Shown here: positions 53,375 through 61,116 of the stretch, in pieces
Layout of the letters: each line of letters begins with the position of its first letter
Numbering within the stretch: the first letter of the stretch is position 1
NCBI RefSeq assembly: GCF_029382255.1
Contig: NZ_JARLLG010000002.1
Coordinates: forward strand, 248,001 to 312,000
Direction: 5' to 3'
From: Isoptericola croceus
Lineage (GTDB): Bacteria; Actinomycetota; Actinomycetes; Actinomycetales; Cellulomonadaceae
DNA: 64,000 nucleotides
Notes under the pieces: model-generated
Told to the model about the DNA's origin: nothing
Database searches by the model: none
What the model saw: only the letters and a program-made list of their open reading frames with translations
Translations under genes and position numbers: made by a program

Positions 53375-54295
53375 TTAGGGGGAGACGACGGAGGAGATCG
53401 CCGCCCGTACCGTCCGGTCGACCCCCTCAGCGAGGCTCGTCCGTGGCCGCCACCCGGTAACCGCCGCGAAGGCGCCCGGGTCCGCCACCAGCCCTCGCAG
53501 ATCCATCGCGCTGGCGTGCTCCGGGGGCGGCACGGAGCCGACCCGCACGGGCGGCCTGCCGGTGAGGGCGCCGACCTTCGCGGCCACCAGCTCGAACAGC
53601 TCGCGGACGCTCACTCCGGCCCCGGTGCCCAGGACCCAGGACCGACCGGCGAGCGACCGGGCGCAGGGTACGGCCTCCAGCAGCGCGGCGGCCACGTCGT
53701 CGACGAACAGTAGGTCGCGCCGCATCGCGCCGTCACCCCACACGGTCAGGGGGTCGCCGGCCAGGGCGCGGCGGGCCATGGCCGTGACCACCCCTCGGTC
53801 GACGGCACCGGGCGCGGGCCCGTAGACGGTCGGCAGCCGCAGGGAGACTCCGCCGGCGTCGAGCACGATCCGCTCGGCCTGCGTCTTCTGCCGGTCGTAG
53901 GGAGTGGCGGGCGCGTCCGGCTCGTCGCCCCGGACGAGCTCGGGCGCCCGAGGCCCGACCTGGGAGGTGCTGCCGGCGAAGACGATCGTCGCTGACGGCG
54001 CCGCCTCGGCGACCTCGGTCAGGACACCGACGTTCACTCGGGCAGCGGCCGCGCCGTCGGCGGCCCGCCACGTGCCGCCCCCGGTGTGCAGCACCAGCGG
54101 GAACACCACGTCGGCGTCGGCCACCGCCGACCGCACCGCGCCGGGTTCGGTCAGGTCGGCGGCCACGACGTGCGTCGAAGGGTCGGCCGCGCCGGGCCGC
54201 CGGGAGACGGTGCGCACCTGCCAGCCGGCGGCCGCGCACCCGGCTGCCACCGCGGAGCCGATGAAGCCGGACCCGCCGAGGACGACGGCGCGCAT
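53375..54295 (-). CDS. NDP-sugar 4-ketoreductase (EvaE type)
   Basis: A 306-residue extended SDR with VVLGGSGFIGSAVAAGC at the N-terminus, VVFPLVLHTGG, the Ser of FAGSTSQ and a YDRQKTQAE (YxxxK) dyad. It reduces C-4 as the last step of deoxysugar synthesis. Its start overlaps the stop of the methyltransferase gene (ATGA), so the pair is co-expressed. Confidence 0.85.
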   Translation of the reverse strand: MRAVVLGGSGFIGSAVAAGCAAAGWQVRTVSRRPGAADPSTHVVAADLTEPGAVRSAVADADVVFPLVLHTGGGTWRAADGAAAARVNVGVLTEVAEAAPSATIVFAGSTSQVGPRAPELVRGDEPDAPATPYDRQKTQAERIVLDAGGVSLRLPTVYGPAPGAVDRGVVTAMARRALAGDPLTVWGDGAMRRDLLFVDDVAAALLEAVPCARSLAGRSWVLGTGAGVSVRELFELVAAKVGALTGRPPVRVGSVPPPEHASAMDLRGLVADPGAFAAVTGWRPRTSLAEGVDRTVRAAISSVVSP

Positions 54296-55518
54296 CAGAC
54301 CACGCGCACGTCAGGGACGTACAGGATCCATCGGCCGCCCGCGTCGCGGAACGCCGTCTCGTTCGCCATGATCTCGTCGGCGTGGTTCCACGCGAACAGC
54401 AGCGCGTAGTCGGGGTACGGCTCGGCGAACTGATCCGCGGTCCGGACCGGGATGTGCGAACCGGGAGCCAGCCTGCCCTGCTTGGCCGGGGTCGTGTCGC
54501 TGATGAACTCGACCAGGTCGGGTCCGATCCCGCAGAAGTTGGTCACCGTGGCGCTCTTGGCGGTCGCGCCGTAGCCGACCACACGCTTGCCCTGCTCGGC
54601 CAGCTCGCGCAGGAGGGTCACGAGGTCGTCGCCGACCTTGGCGACCCGCGTGGCGAACGCACCCAGGGTGACCGGCGAGCCCAGCCCGACGCGCTCCTCG
54701 TCGGCAAGCAGCGAGGTCACGGCGTCGGTGCGGGTGCGGGCGCCGGGCCGGGCCAGGGTGTACCGGACCTCCCCGCCGTGCACGCTGAGCCGTTCGACGT
54801 CGACCAGCTCGAGGCCGTGGTGGCGTGCCATCTGGTCCACCGACGTGGCGGAGAACAGGTAGAAGTGCTCGTCGTAGATCTGGTCGAACGACGTCTTGCC
54901 CACGATGTCGCCGAGGTACGGATCCTCGAACACGAAGACCCCTGAGTCGGTCAGCAAGGTCAGCACGCCGCGCATGATGGACTCGAGGTAGGGGATGTGG
55001 CACAGGGTGTTGGCCGCGTAGATGACGTCGGCGGGTCCCTCGGCCTCAAGGATCTCCTGCGCGGTGGCCTCCTCGAAGAAGGCCTTGCGTACCCGCACGC
55101 CGGCCTCTGCGGCGATGTCGGCCACCGACCCGGAGGGCTCGACCCCGAGGTGCCGCACGCCGGCGTCGGCGACGGTGCGCAGCATGACGCCGTCGTTGCA
55201 GCCGAGCTCCACGACGAACGGGTCGTCGCCGGTCAGCTCGTCGGTCAGCAGCGACTGGGCGACGCCCTCGAAGTGGGCGCGCATCACCGACGAACCGCGG
55301 GACAGGTACGGGTAGCTGTCGTGGAACATCTTCTCGCGCGGCACCTCCTCCATCAGCTGGACCATGGTGCAGCCGAGGCAGACGCCGACGGCCAACCGGT
55401 AGAAGAACTCGTCGTCCACCCGGTCGGGCGTGACGAACGCGTCGGACAGCGGTTGGCGGCCGAGGTCCAGGAACTGGCGCGTGGCCGCACCGCAGACCCG
55501 GCAGGTCGATTCGGTCAT
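54295..55518 (-). CDS. NDP-sugar 3-C-methyltransferase (EvaC/TylC3 type)
   Basis: A 407-residue SAM-dependent methyltransferase. An N-terminal zinc domain (CRVCGAA... VCLGCTMVQ) is followed by the SAM site VVELGCNDGVML and the C-terminal domain with GYGATAKSATVTNFCGI, the hallmark of sugar C-methyltransferases such as TcaB9, EvaC and CloU. It adds the C-3 methyl group, giving a branched amino sugar together with the aminotransferase at 50228. Confidence 0.93.
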   Translation of the reverse strand: MTESTCRVCGAATRQFLDLGRQPLSDAFVTPDRVDDEFFYRLAVGVCLGCTMVQLMEEVPREKMFHDSYPYLSRGSSVMRAHFEGVAQSLLTDELTGDDPFVVELGCNDGVMLRTVADAGVRHLGVEPSGSVADIAAEAGVRVRKAFFEEATAQEILEAEGPADVIYAANTLCHIPYLESIMRGVLTLLTDSGVFVFEDPYLGDIVGKTSFDQIYDEHFYLFSATSVDQMARHHGLELVDVERLSVHGGEVRYTLARPGARTRTDAVTSLLADEERVGLGSPVTLGAFATRVAKVGDDLVTLLRELAEQGKRVVGYGATAKSATVTNFCGIGPDLVEFISDTTPAKQGRLAPGSHIPVRTADQFAEPYPDYALLFAWNHADEIMANETAFRDAGGRWILYVPDVRVV

Positions 55519-55543
55519 GTCTTCCTCACTGTGTGGTCGGGCG

Positions 55544-57913
55544 TCAGGTCGAGGCGGGCATCCGGGCGGCCAGCTGGGTGCGGCCGGAGACGCCGAGCTT
55601 GCGGTAGATGCGGGTCAGGTGCTGCTCCACCGTGCTGACCGTGATGAAGAGCTGCTCGCTGATCTGGCGGTTCGTGCACCCGGCGCCGGCCAGCTCGGCG
55701 ACGCGCTGCTCGGACTCGCTGAGGACGGCCGGCTGAGGGCCCGTGCCCGGGAGCTCGTTCAGGTCGGTGTGCCCGACCAGCTCGCTGGCGTCGGCCAGCA
55801 CCTCGTGCCAGGGGGCGAAGGAGGGCAGGTCGACGTTCCAGCTCCGCATGGTCGCCGAGCACCGTTGCACGTCGCTCATCGCGGCCAGCGCCCGCCCGGC
55901 GATCAGGTGACCGCGGGCCCGGGCGCACAGGTAGCGAACTCCCCACAACGACGCGAACGCCCCCTCGGGCAGGGGAGTGCGGACCAGCTCGTCGATCACG
56001 TCGGTCCGCTGCAGCACGGAGCCGGCCTCGATCCCGACGGCGAGGGGCAGGCAGAGCGGAATCCCCCAGCCCGGTGGGGGAAGGAGCGACAGCGCGGTCT
56101 CGACCCGCGCGCAGGCGCGCTCCGGCTCGCCGCCGAGGTGGTCCAGGGCAGCGGCCGCCACCTGGATTGCCGCCTGCCACGTCGGTGCGTCCGCGCGTGC
56201 CGACTCCGAGACCAGCCGGTCGCACCACCGGACGGCGCGGTCGTGGCGGCCGACGCGGACGAGCAGGACGACCGCGGTCCACGCCAGCTCGGGCGGTGTC
56301 TGCCCGGCTGCGAAGCTGCCGAGCACCTGCTCGGCGACGAGCTCGGCGTCGAGGGCGGGTCGGGACCGCCACGCCGAGTCGAGGGTGGTCGCCACCGTGT
56401 CCCAGGCGTCGCCCTCTGACGTCTCCGGGGACAACGTCGCCAGGTCGGGGACAGTGACCAGGCCTGGGTAGCACCGGGCGGTGACCCACAGCTCGACCGC
56501 CGAGCGCGCGTCGAGCCGGCCGGTCGCCGCGCTCAGTGCGCACCGGGCCCGCTCCCAGTCGCCGAACCACAGCGCGTGCCGGGTCAGCAGCGCGAGGTCG
56601 GTCGGGTCGGCCTCACCGGCCTCGGCGTGGGCCCACAGGGTGCTGACGTGCGCCGTGGCCGCCACGGGATTGATCCGCAGGTGGACGCGCACGAGCCCGC
56701 GCGTGACGCCGATGTCCGTGGCGTCGTGGTCGTCGAGCGTGGTCCGGGCCAGCTCTAGGTACCGGAGCGCCGCCCGCCCCTCGCCGGACACTAGGGCCTG
56801 TGCCGCGGACTCGCGCAGCACGTCGACCGGCCACCCGGCCGGCAGCCGGTCGGCGTCGGCCAGGTGGGCGGCGACCTGCTGAGCGGGCGCTCCCTGCTCG
56901 TACAGCAGCTCGGCGGCCTGCGAGCGCAGCCGGGTCCGGTGCTCGTCGTCGATCCCGGCGAGCACCGCGGCGATCGCGCCGCGGTGCCGGAACCGGCCGT
57001 TCCCGACGAGGCCGGAGGCCTCCAGGGTCTGGATGATCTGCTCGGCGGTGCGGGGAGTGACCTGCGCCAGGCGAGCGGCCAGTCTCGGCGTGGTCGCCTC
57101 GTCGAGGATCGCCACGGCGGTGGCCACGGCGAGCACCTGGTGGTCGCCGTGGTGGACGCACTCCCAGACCGCCCTGGCGTACGCCGGGCCGGTGGGCGCG
57201 TCCTCGGACAGGCGGCCGGCAGCGAGGTCCTCGAAGAGCGCGCGGACGAGGAGCTCGTTGCCACCCGTCGCGGCGTACCAGTGCGCCCCGAGGTCCTCCG
57301 CCATGGCCGCGCCGAGCCGGGACTCCATCCGCTGCCGCAGCATCGGCGGCGACAGCGGTCCGATCTGCAGCCGGAGGTCGGGGCGGCGCGTCAGCTCCCC
57401 GTGGTCGCGCCGCGGCATCCTGGCCGGCTGCTCGGCCTCGGCCGCCACCAGGAGGATGCGTGCGGACGAAATGCGGCGCCGGAGGTGGCGCAGGCAGTGC
57501 AGCGACAACGTGTCGGCGTCCTGGATGTCGTCCACGCAGATGACGAGCGGCCGCTGGCGTGAAAGCTCCAGCAGGACCTGGCAGACCTCGTGCGCCGTCC
57601 GGATGTCCGCCTTCGGGGCGTCGCCGCCTCCCGGGTTCACCAGCCGGGACATCCGGTCGGCGACGTCCGGCGGGAGTCCTGTCCCGCGGAACAGCTGATC
57701 GATGATCCCGGCCTGTAGCTCGTGCTCGGCACGGGTTCCCGTCGCGCTGAGCACGAGGACGCCGTCGTCGGTGAGCGTCTCGTGGAACTGCCGCAATATC
57801 TCAGACTTGCCGCTGACGAATCCGCCGCCGACAACGACCGTACGACCCTGTCCGGTTGAACATCGAGTGAATTGATCCAGCAATGAGTCGAGCGCTCTTG
57901 GCTGGTCGTTCAT
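55544..57913 (-). CDS. LAL-family LuxR regulator
   Basis: A 789-residue regulator. An N-terminal AAA-type ATPase has a P-loop variant GGGFVSGKSEIL and Walker B LVICVDDIQDAD. A long helical repeat region follows, and the C-terminal LuxR helix-turn-helix reads ELAGAGCTNRQISEQLFITVSTVEQHLTRIY. Large LuxR proteins commonly activate antibiotic clusters. It marks the right end of this one; the 188 bases after its start (57914-58101) hold no gene. Confidence 0.9.
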   Translation of the reverse strand: MNDQPRALDSLLDQFTRCSTGQGRTVVVGGGFVSGKSEILRQFHETLTDDGVLVLSATGTRAEHELQAGIIDQLFRGTGLPPDVADRMSRLVNPGGGDAPKADIRTAHEVCQVLLELSRQRPLVICVDDIQDADTLSLHCLRHLRRRISSARILLVAAEAEQPARMPRRDHGELTRRPDLRLQIGPLSPPMLRQRMESRLGAAMAEDLGAHWYAATGGNELLVRALFEDLAAGRLSEDAPTGPAYARAVWECVHHGDHQVLAVATAVAILDEATTPRLAARLAQVTPRTAEQIIQTLEASGLVGNGRFRHRGAIAAVLAGIDDEHRTRLRSQAAELLYEQGAPAQQVAAHLADADRLPAGWPVDVLRESAAQALVSGEGRAALRYLELARTTLDDHDATDIGVTRGLVRVHLRINPVAATAHVSTLWAHAEAGEADPTDLALLTRHALWFGDWERARCALSAATGRLDARSAVELWVTARCYPGLVTVPDLATLSPETSEGDAWDTVATTLDSAWRSRPALDAELVAEQVLGSFAAGQTPPELAWTAVVLLVRVGRHDRAVRWCDRLVSESARADAPTWQAAIQVAAAALDHLGGEPERACARVETALSLLPPPGWGIPLCLPLAVGIEAGSVLQRTDVIDELVRTPLPEGAFASLWGVRYLCARARGHLIAGRALAAMSDVQRCSATMRSWNVDLPSFAPWHEVLADASELVGHTDLNELPGTGPQPAVLSESEQRVAELAGAGCTNRQISEQLFITVSTVEQHLTRIYRKLGVSGRTQLAARMPAST

Positions 57914-58101
57914 TTGTCGACGACACGTCCTCGGTGCTGGTCACGGTTCTGTCCGGTGGCTCAGGCCCTGTTGTACCACGCCGCCGGACAGGGCGCGGGT
58001 CGAGTTCCGGCGCCAGCGGATTCAGCGCTCCGCATATCAGCCGCGAAGTGCGGGAATCGGCGTGATCGGCGCCCATGCCGATATTCTCCGGGCGCTGTCG
58101 T

Positions 58102-59040
58102 TCACCCCGGGTCGTCACCGCGGTCGGCAGGGTCGGCGTCGTGGCGCCGTGCCGTCTCTGCGGCCGAGCGGACGACGGCGTCGAGCACCTGGCGCACGGC
58201 CCGTCGTCGGGCCCGGTCCGGTCGCATCACCGCCGAGATGTGCCGGTTCGCCGGGATGCCGGTCAGCGCGCGCAGCGTGAGCCGGCCGCCCACGGGGGTC
58301 GTGAAGCGGGGCAGGAGCGCGAGGCGATCCCCGGCGGCCACGAGCGCCTCGACGAGCCGGTTGTCGAGGAGTCGTTGCCGGATGTCGAGCTGGGCCCCGG
58401 CGGCCCGCTCGATGCTCTGCAGCACGGTGTCGAAGGGGTAGCCGTGCGGTACACCGATCCATGCGGCGCTGACCACGTCGAACACGTCCACCGTCTTCTG
58501 GGCGGCGAGCGGGTGGTCCGGGGCCATCGCCACGTCGAGCGGTTCGACGGCGACGGGGACGACGACGAGCCCGTCGGTCCCGGCAGGGCGCACGCTGGTG
58601 AAGCTGTGCGCGACGACGATGTCGTGGTCGGCCGTCAGCGCCCCGTACTCGGCCTCGGCGAGGTCGACGTCCGTGTACCGCAGCTCGACCCCGGTTCCGG
58701 CCAGCGCCTGCTCGACGTCGGGGAGCAGGAAGGTGGCGGCGCTCGGCAGCGCGGCGAGCGTGACGGTGCCGGCCGGCTCGTCGCGGAACGCGTCCCACCG
58801 TGCCTGCACGTCGGCGAGGGCCGTCGCGACACCGACCGCGCCGTCGGCGAGCAGGCGTCCGGCGTCGGTCAGCCGCACGCCCCGGCCGGACGGCTCCACG
58901 AGCGCCGCGCCCAGCTCGCGCTGCGCCGTCCGCAGCTGCTGGGAGACGGCGGACGGCGTGCGGTGCGTCGCCGCGGCGACGGCGGAGACGCTGCCGCGGT
59001 CGGCCAGCTCGCGCAGGAGCTCCAGGTGACGGACATCCAT
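58102..59040 (-). CDS. LysR-family transcriptional regulator
   Basis: A 312-residue regulator with an N-terminal helix-turn-helix (LRELADRGSVSAVAAATHRTPSAVSQQLR) and a substrate-binding domain. It is divergent from the EamA gene, and LysR proteins usually control the divergent neighbour. It is probably unrelated to the polyketide cluster. Confidence 0.92.
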   Translation of the reverse strand: MDVRHLELLRELADRGSVSAVAAATHRTPSAVSQQLRTAQRELGAALVEPSGRGVRLTDAGRLLADGAVGVATALADVQARWDAFRDEPAGTVTLAALPSAATFLLPDVEQALAGTGVELRYTDVDLAEAEYGALTADHDIVVAHSFTSVRPAGTDGLVVVPVAVEPLDVAMAPDHPLAAQKTVDVFDVVSAAWIGVPHGYPFDTVLQSIERAAGAQLDIRQRLLDNRLVEALVAAGDRLALLPRFTTPVGGRLTLRALTGIPANRHISAVMRPDRARRRAVRQVLDAVVRSAAETARRHDADPADRGDDPG

Positions 59041-59058
59041 GAAGGCAGCCTACAGAGT

Positions 59059-59073
59059 AGATGCAGAACATCT
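59059..59073. promoter_or_regulatory. Possible LysR binding site
   Basis: AGATG-CAGAA-CATCT is a perfect inverted repeat in the 71-base gap between lysR and the EamA gene, the usual place and size of a LysR recognition site. Confidence 0.4.
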
Positions 59074-59111
59074 CGCTTGTCCTTCATCGATGCCAACCCG
59101 ACGATAGCGGC

Positions 59112-60035
59112 ATGCCGTTCCGTCACCGTCTCCTCGCCGCGTCCGTCGCCGTCATGTGGGGACTGAACTTCCTGGCCATCGACGCCTCGCTGGGTCACTT
59201 CCCGCCGATGTTCCTCGTCGCGCTCCGCTTCGCGATCATCGCCGTGCCCACCGTGATCCTGGTGCCTCGACCCCGGGTGCCCGTCCGGTGGCTGATCGGC
59301 TACGGCGTCGGGTTCGGCGTCCTGCAGTTCACCTTCCTGTACTGGGGCATGGCCGCCGGCATGCCGGCCGGGCTGGCGTCGCTGGTGCTCCAGGCCTCGG
59401 GGCCGTTCACGGTGGTGCTCGGGGCGACGTTCCTGCGCGAGCGCGTGGGGCTGCGCCAGGTCGTCGGGATCCTCGTGGCCGTCGCCGGGCTCACCGTGGT
59501 CGGCTGGCAGCAGGCGCAGACGGCGGCGCTGCTGCCGTTCCTGCTGACCCTCGCCGGTGCGCTGGGCTGGGCGCTCGGCAACATCGCGAACCGCCAGGCG
59601 AGACCGGAGAACCCGCTGCACCTGACGCTGTGGATGGCGGTGGTGCCGCCGGTGCCCATGCTGGCGCTCGCGCTGGTGGTGGAGGGGCCCGCGACGATCG
59701 TCGGTTCGTTGACCTCGTTCGACGCTCCCGGCGCCGTGGGCGCGCTCGTCGGGCTCGCCTACACGGTGGTGGTCGGCACGGTGCTGGGCTCCGGCATCTG
59801 GACGTGGCTCATGGCCCGCCACCCCGCCGGTGTGGTGGCGCCCTACTCGATGCTGGTCCCGGTGGTGGGCATGACGGCCGCGTGGATCGTGCTCGGCGAG
59901 GCCGTGAGCGTGCCGGAGCTGTGCGGCGGCGTCCTCGTGGTGGCCGGTGTGCTGTGGGGCGGGGCGCGTGCCCGGGGCGGGCCTCGCGTCGGGGCCGGGA
60001 GCGGTCCCTCAGCCCTGGTCGTCGCGCGGGGCTGA
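59112..60035 (+). CDS. EamA-family (DMT superfamily) transporter
   Basis: A 307-residue membrane protein with ten predicted segments in two EamA repeats. VMWGLNFLAIDASL opens repeat 1 and VVGTVLGSGIWTWLM is in repeat 2. Members export amino acids or metabolites. It is probably controlled by the divergent LysR protein. Its 3' end overlaps the ArsR-like gene on the other strand by 27 bases. Confidence 0.9.
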   Translation: MPFRHRLLAASVAVMWGLNFLAIDASLGHFPPMFLVALRFAIIAVPTVILVPRPRVPVRWLIGYGVGFGVLQFTFLYWGMAAGMPAGLASLVLQASGPFTVVLGATFLRERVGLRQVVGILVAVAGLTVVGWQQAQTAALLPFLLTLAGALGWALGNIANRQARPENPLHLTLWMAVVPPVPMLALALVVEGPATIVGSLTSFDAPGAVGALVGLAYTVVVGTVLGSGIWTWLMARHPAGVVAPYSMLVPVVGMTAAWIVLGEAVSVPELCGGVLVVAGVLWGGARARGGPRVGAGSGPSALVVARG

Positions 60036-60668
60036 CGCTCCGCCACCGTCGCGAGCTACGCCGATCACCGGGAAGGCGTTGAAGTGGATCTGGACGGGCA
60101 CCGCACCGGGCACGTCCTCCTGGTCCTTCAGCGGCGCCAGCTGCTCGTCGAGGACGGCGCTGACGGCATCGATCAGGCGGGAGAGCTGCTCGGGGGTGGC
60201 GAAGAGGTTGGAGGTGCTGAGCGTGACGGCGTCCCTCCAGGCTGCCAACTCCGACTGCTCGAGCTCGGTGTCCATGACGTCGAGGAGCTGCCAGATCTTC
60301 TCCTGGCGGTTGCGCTCGAACTCGGCGTTCACCAGGGACTTCGTCGTCCGGAGGCCGGCGTCGTCCTGGTCCTCCGGACCGATCGAGAAGCCGCCGGGTG
60401 CGGCCTCCCACCAGCGCTCGCGCGCGGTGCCCCGGCCCTCCACCTCTTGGACGAAGTCGTGCTTGGCGAGCTGGCGCAGGTGGTAGCTGGTCGAGCCGCT
60501 CGACTCGCCGACGAGCTCGGCCAGCCCGCTGGCGGTGAGTGCGCCGTGGACCTGCAGCAGATCGAGGATCCTCACCCGCAGAGGGTGCGACAGGCCGCGC
60601 AGTCGGGTGGCGCTCAGGCTGTCGGGCCGCCGGCCGTGCTCGGTCGGGACGTCGGGCGTGTCGTTCAT
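60009..60668 (-). CDS. ArsR/HTH_20-type repressor
   Basis: A 219-residue protein with a winged helix at 20-95 (LSHPLRVRILDLLQVHGALTASGLAELVGESSGSTSYHLRQL), followed by a helical region containing an ALT-like effector part. No Cys-pair metal site is seen, so metal sensing is unlikely. It is the second gene after the 78-residue gene, and a strong palindrome at 60981 upstream of both is a good candidate for its operator. Confidence 0.88.
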   Translation of the reverse strand: MNDTPDVPTEHGRRPDSLSATRLRGLSHPLRVRILDLLQVHGALTASGLAELVGESSGSTSYHLRQLAKHDFVQEVEGRGTARERWWEAAPGGFSIGPEDQDDAGLRTTKSLVNAEFERNRQEKIWQLLDVMDTELEQSELAAWRDAVTLSTSNLFATPEQLSRLIDAVSAVLDEQLAPLKDQEDVPGAVPVQIHFNAFPVIGVARDGGGASAPRDDQG

Positions 60669-60691
60669 GCCCCGACGGTACAGCGAGGGGG

Positions 60692-60928
60692 TCAGCGCAG
60701 TCCGAGCGGATGGATCTGGGCGGCGTTGTCACGCTGGAGCTCGTCGGCGGTGCGGCGGTGGTCGTGGGCGGCGCGTGCGCCGACGAGGGTCGCGGGCGGC
60801 ACGGTGCGACGTGCCCTCGCGGACGTCATCCGGGCGCCGATCGCGACGAGTGTGCGGAGCGGGCGGTTGACGACCCGGTCCAGGAGCTGGAGATCGGGGT
60901 GGGCCGGGGCGGTGACGGCGATCAGCAT
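60692..60928 (-). CDS. Small basic hypothetical protein (78 residues)
   Basis: An ATG with AGGAG five bases before it starts a 78-residue product, MLIAVTAPAHPDLQLLDRVV and on, which is rich in Arg and Ala in its second half. It is transcribed just before the ArsR-like gene (23 bases apart). No family recognised. The good ribosome site and the operator upstream support it as a real gene. Confidence 0.55.
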   Translation of the reverse strand: MLIAVTAPAHPDLQLLDRVVNRPLRTLVAIGARMTSARARRTVPPATLVGARAAHDHRRTADELQRDNAAQIHPLGLR

Positions 60929-60980
60929 GGCTGGCTCCTGACGGTGAGTGGCTGACGAGCTCGGGAACGATCACCAACAT

Positions 60981-61008
60981 ACCCTTGCAAAGAAGCCTTT
61001 GCAAGGGT
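60981..61008. promoter_or_regulatory. 28-bp palindromic operator candidate
   Basis: ACCCTTGCAAAG and its exact reverse complement CTTTGCAAGGGT are separated by four bases. A further half-site-like CTTTGCC follows at 61111-61117 equivalents within the same stretch (just after 61008). It lies 53 bases before the small gene's start, where it can cover the promoter of the ArsR-like operon. Confidence 0.6.
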
Positions 61009-61055
61009 CTCTTTGCCAACTAGTCGCCAGTGGGTCGCCTGCGGACACGACGCAG

Positions 61056-61096
61056 GCCCGTGCTCGACGACGGAGCTTCCGTCGTCGGGCACGGGC
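61056..61096 (-). terminator. Terminator hairpin after the surface protein gene
   Basis: Arms 61056-61074 and 61078-61096 pair over 19 bases with one mismatch around a three-base loop, 20 bases beyond the stop at 61117. Confidence 0.75.
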
Positions 61097-61116
61097 CCGG
61101 TGGGGACGAGGACTGG

